A stretch of 9,971 nt of DNA, from contig JAGGXT010000111.1 of assembly GCA_021162905.1 (NCBI GenBank), forward strand, positions 1 through 9,971, read 5' to 3'. A program made the translations under genes and the position numbers. This stretch comes from Candidatus Odinarchaeota archaeon. Its GTDB lineage: Archaea; Asgardarchaeota; JAGGXT01. This document shows positions 7,656 to 9,971 of the stretch, one piece after another. The stretch's first letter is position 1, and the number at the start of each line of letters is the position of its first letter. The notes below the pieces were generated by a model that did not search any database, had not been told where the DNA came from, and saw only the letters and a list, made by a program, of their open reading frames with translations.

Positions 7656-8412
7656 GTGGCGTTTCTTGCCATTAGAAGTTAGAAATGCTTATATGAATAT
7701 GGCAATAGATGAGGCCATTCTAAGAGCTAGAATAAAAAATCTCGTACCCAATACTGTTAGATTATATAGATGGAATCCATCTGCTGTAACGATAGGCTAC
7801 TTTCAAAGCTTAGAACTCGAAGTCGATACGAACGCTACTAAAAAAATGGGTGTAGATGTGACAAGAAGAATTACAGGCGGAGGTGCTGTTTATCATGATT
7901 ATAATGGAGAGATTACATATAGTACTATTGCGCTCATTGATAATAGGACAATTCCAAGAGACTTAATTGAATCATATAAAAAAATTTGTAGTGGAATTAT
8001 TTTTGCTCTAAGAAAATTTTCTATTGAGGCCGATTTCAGACCATATAATGATATAATTGTCGGAAACAGAAAAATTTCAGGAAGCGCACAAACACGAAAA
8101 GGAAATATACTGCTACAGCATGGAACTCTACTTATAGATGTTGATGTTGACACGATGTTTACTCTTCTAAAGGTACCAAATGAGAAAATAAGAGATAAAA
8201 TTGTACAGTCAGTCAAAGAAAGAGTAACCTCTATGAAGGCCCTACTTGGCTATAAGCCAGATTTTGATGATGTCGCGAAATCTCTTAAAAAAGGATTCGA
8301 GGATGCCCTAGAAGTCACTTTAATTGAAGACGAACTTACAGAATACGAGAAAAAATTGGCAGATGAATTGATGAAAAAATATAGTGACATAAAATGGATC
8401 GGCCTAAGGTGA
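7648..8412 (+). CDS. lplA: Lipoate-protein ligase A, catalytic (large) domain
   Basis: A 254-residue protein of the biotin/lipoate ligase fold. LplA activates lipoate or octanoate with ATP and transfers it to a lysine of GcvH or of 2-oxoacid dehydrogenase E2 proteins. Visible motifs: R-R-I-T-G-G-G-A-V-Y-H-D at residues 73-84 (nucleotide and acyl binding), then Y-N-D-I-I-V-G-N-R-K-I-S-G-S-A-Q-T-R, with the conserved lysine at 142, and H-G-T-L-L-I-D about 16 residues later. The only cysteine is at 114, and none sits before the G-x-K-I-S-G-S-A motif where LipM octanoyltransferases have their catalytic cysteine, so a ligase is favoured. The length matches only the large domain; the C-terminal accessory domain is missing, as in archaea such as Thermoplasma where LplB is a separate protein. 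No LplB lies in the window. The gene sits between the two radical SAM genes, overlapping the first by 8 bases and 6 bases before the second. Confidence 0.92.
   Translation: MNKWRFLPLEVRNAYMNMAIDEAILRARIKNLVPNTVRLYRWNPSAVTIGYFQSLELEVDTNATKKMGVDVTRRITGGGAVYHDYNGEITYSTIALIDNRTIPRDLIESYKKICSGIIFALRKFSIEADFRPYNDIIVGNRKISGSAQTRKGNILLQHGTLLIDVDVDTMFTLLKVPNEKIRDKIVQSVKERVTSMKALLGYKPDFDDVAKSLKKGFEDALEVTLIEDELTEYEKKLADELMKKYSDIKWIGLR
8408..8412 (+). promoter_or_regulatory. Ribosome binding site overlapping the lplA stop, sets a TTG start
   Basis: GGTGA contains the lplA stop codon TGA and lies 6 bases before the TTG at 8419. The arrangement is the same as at the dUTPase/radical SAM junction. Confidence 0.7.
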
Positions 8413-8418
8413 CGATAC

Positions 8419-9402
8419 TTGAGAGAACAATATATAGATGAAATATTCCGAGCAATTAAAAGTGGAAATTTTAGGGAGATATTTAATAAAGCTATTAGAG
8501 ATGATACATTCTACAATAATCTTTTACTATTAGCAAAAAGTAAGAGAGAGCAATTATTTGGAAAAAAGATCGAGGTATTCTATCCAGGAAAAGAATTTCC
8601 ATCTATATCGATAACCGGAGGATTCTGTGCGCTGCAATGCAAACACTGTATGGGTAAGTATCTGCAACACATGATACCAATAACCAATCCTCAAAAGTTA
8701 AAAGAATTTTGCTTAAAACATGAAAAGAGTGGAGGAGTCGGGTGTCTCATAAGTGGTGGATATACAACTGAAGGATATGTACCACTAGAACCTTTTATAG
8801 ACGCAATAAAATGGATAAAGGAGAATACTAATCTGCTTATTAATGTTCATACGGGACTTGCTAATGAGAAAATGGCTAAACTACTAAAATATGCTGGTAT
8901 AGATTCGGTATCCGTTGATGTTTCAGGTGATATAAAAATAATAAAGGATGTTTACGGGTTAAAAAAGACACCCGAAGATTATCTGAAGACACTAATCAAT
9001 TTAAAAAGAAACAATTTGACAGTTGCACCACATATCGGAATTGGATTTTATTATGGAAAGATTACAGAACATGAATTTGTATCGCTCGAATTTGTAAGAA
9101 AAATAGCTCCCCCAGAACTGGTATTTATAATTATCCGCCCTACCCCAAGCACTCCTTTTGAAAATATAACACCTCCCTCTCTTAGAGAAATTTTATCGAT
9201 CATGGCCCTTTCTAGATTAGTTTTAGATTCATCGATCTCACTAGGATGCATGCGTCCATCAGGTAACTTAAGAAAAACATTAGATTATATGGCGATTAGG
9301 TACATTGCGGATAGGATAGCTGTCCCGTCACATGATGCCGTATCAAGACTTAAAAATGAAGGATATGAAGTAGTGGTTCATAAGAAATGCTGCACATTAT
9401 AG
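8419..9402 (+). CDS. Radical SAM protein, biotin-synthase homologue, second LipS1/LipS2-type subunit
   Basis: A 327-residue radical SAM enzyme of a second biotin-synthase-like group (COG1856-like). The cluster motif C70-A-L-Q-C74-K-H-C77 is followed by M-G-K-Y-L-Q-H-M; S-G-G-Y at 112-115 takes the place of the usual GGE-type SAM-binding motif. Further cysteines at 98, 109, 277 and the C-terminal pair 324-325 (K-C-C-T-L end) could hold an auxiliary cluster, which fits the two clusters reported for LipS proteins. Gene order radical SAM, lplA, radical SAM argues for the archaeal lipoyl synthase pair rather than biotin synthesis; no other biotin gene is near. In the characterised pair, LipS2 adds sulfur at C8 of octanoyl-protein and LipS1 acts on the 8-mercapto product; which role belongs here is open. 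It starts at TTG 8419 with GGTGA six bases upstream. Its stop directly abuts that of the convergent signal peptidase gene. Confidence 0.85.
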   Translation: MREQYIDEIFRAIKSGNFREIFNKAIRDDTFYNNLLLLAKSKREQLFGKKIEVFYPGKEFPSISITGGFCALQCKHCMGKYLQHMIPITNPQKLKEFCLKHEKSGGVGCLISGGYTTEGYVPLEPFIDAIKWIKENTNLLINVHTGLANEKMAKLLKYAGIDSVSVDVSGDIKIIKDVYGLKKTPEDYLKTLINLKRNNLTVAPHIGIGFYYGKITEHEFVSLEFVRKIAPPELVFIIIRPTPSTPFENITPPSLREILSIMALSRLVLDSSISLGCMRPSGNLRKTLDYMAIRYIADRIAVPSHDAVSRLKNEGYEVVVHKKCCTL

Positions 9403-9960
9403 CTAATTTTTATTTTTTGGTTTCCCCTCCTTTTTCTCACTTAAAAAACTGTAGATCAGAAGAATCAATAAAATTATGATTATAGGAACTGTAAGACCAC
9501 TAGACTGAAGAAATAAAGTTATTGTTCCTATTTTTGGAATAACAAATACAACAACACCAACAACATTCATATCAGGAGTTGGTTCTGGATCTGGAAGTAA
9601 ATTATTATCTCCCTTCGTATAGAAATAATAATGATTATTTATGATTTCAATTTCAACAACGCGATGGACAACAAGCGGGCTTCTAGCAGGCAGCCATGTT
9701 GCCCTAAAGACTATTATGTCACCTACGTGAATTTCTGAAGGGTCTACCCCTTTTAGAATTAGTATATCTCCGACATTCAGATTTGGAACCATACTTTGGG
9801 AGCTAACAACTACTATCGGGTAAGATGTATTAAGAAGTCTCGAAAGTCCGAAATTTACACCTATAATGGCTCCAGAAATTAGTAATATTATAATTACGAT
9901 TTTTATATCATATTCATGCTTTTTTATTTTCTTTAGGAGCCCACTGTCATTTCCACTCAC
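9403..9960 (-). CDS. Archaeal signal peptidase I (Ser/His type)
   Basis: A 185-residue membrane-anchored serine protease that removes signal peptides from exported proteins at the outer face of the membrane. The catalytic Ser56 lies in S-Q-S-M-V-P (S-M-x-P motif), His99 in V-V-H-R takes the place of the bacterial Lys, and K-G-D-N-N at 116-120 is the conserved Asp motif. The Ser/His arrangement is that of archaeal and eukaryotic ER (Sec11-like) enzymes. Transmembrane segments lie near residues 20-42 and 157-174, with a basic, lysine-rich C-terminal tail. The GTG at 9960 has no visible ribosome binding site, and the frame is open to the window edge, so the true start may lie beyond 9971. The tail codons (AAA and AAT repeats) coincide with the T-run that may end the opposing operon. 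Confidence 0.93.
   Translation of the reverse strand: MSGNDSGLLKKIKKHEYDIKIVIIILLISGAIIGVNFGLSRLLNTSYPIVVVSSQSMVPNLNVGDILILKGVDPSEIHVGDIIVFRATWLPARSPLVVHRVVEIEIINNHYYFYTKGDNNLLPDPEPTPDMNVVGVVVFVIPKIGTITLFLQSSGLTVPIIIILLILLIYSFLSEKKEGKPKNKN
9407..9418 (+). terminator. Oligo-T candidate terminator of the dut-lip operon
   Basis: TTTTTATTTTTT begins four bases after the TAG stop of the last operon gene, with a second pyrimidine-rich stretch following at about 9421-9437. Archaeal RNA polymerase stops at such T-runs without needing a hairpin. The run is also the 3' coding end of the opposing signal peptidase gene, so it may have been kept for both reasons. Confidence 0.45.
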
Positions 9961-9971
9961 ATCTATTAGAT

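Noticed and set aside
7648..8412. LipM-type octanoyltransferase instead of LplA
   Set aside because: The catalytic cysteine expected shortly before the G-x-K-I-S-G-S-A motif is absent; the only cysteine, at 114, is out of place.
6651..9402. Biotin synthase as the function of the radical SAM proteins
   Set aside because: There are no biotin genes nearby, both proteins have extra cysteines for a second cluster, and they flank a lipoate ligase gene.
1..9971. CRISPR array, tRNA, rRNA, insertion sequence or prophage
   Set aside because: No spaced direct repeats, cloverleaf-like segments, transposase motifs or terminal inverted repeats were seen on either strand.

Overview
The window is an AT-rich piece of an archaeal chromosome, most likely from the TACK side (Thermoproteota, Bathyarchaeia or Korarchaeia-like); the exact lineage cannot be read from the sequence. 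The archaeal signs are a signal peptidase with a Ser/His catalytic pair, a crenarchaeal-type dUTPase, a single-domain lipoate ligase paired with two biotin-synthase-like radical SAM proteins, GGTGA-type ribosome binding sites with several TTG starts, and A/T-rich TATA-like promoter elements. Coding density is very high: nine protein genes, no RNA genes, and no gene-free gap longer than about 125 bases.

Layout. (1) Positions 15-2576, plus strand: a long protein of about six tandem beta-sandwich domains behind a helical N-terminal part; its 5' end may lie outside the window. (2) Positions 6006-2584, minus strand: a tight three-gene set of a DedA/VTT membrane protein, an amidohydrolase with an extra C-terminal domain, and a protein that joins a Cdc48/VAT-like N-domain to a VWA domain with a complete metal site. 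It converges on the first gene with 7 bases between stops. (3) Positions 6131-9402, plus strand, divergent from set 2 across a 124-base intergenic region with a palindromic TATA-like element: a likely four-gene operon of a dUTPase, a radical SAM protein, a lipoate-protein ligase catalytic domain and a second radical SAM protein. (4) Positions 9960-9403, minus strand: an archaeal signal peptidase I that converges on the operon with no spacer.

How the genes work together. The clearest system is lipoate assembly. The ligase would attach octanoate or lipoate to a lysine of an acceptor protein (GcvH or an E2), and the two radical SAM proteins have the features expected of the LipS1/LipS2 pair that together insert two sulfurs in place of classical LipA. 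The acceptor and an LplB accessory protein are not in the window. The least familiar item is the Cdc48-N/VWA fusion: the adaptor-binding module of the archaeal unfoldase placed on a metal-dependent adhesion domain, with no ATPase. Its neighbours, an amidohydrolase with an unassigned tail and a DedA-type transporter, do not reveal its job, so any shared pathway is a guess.
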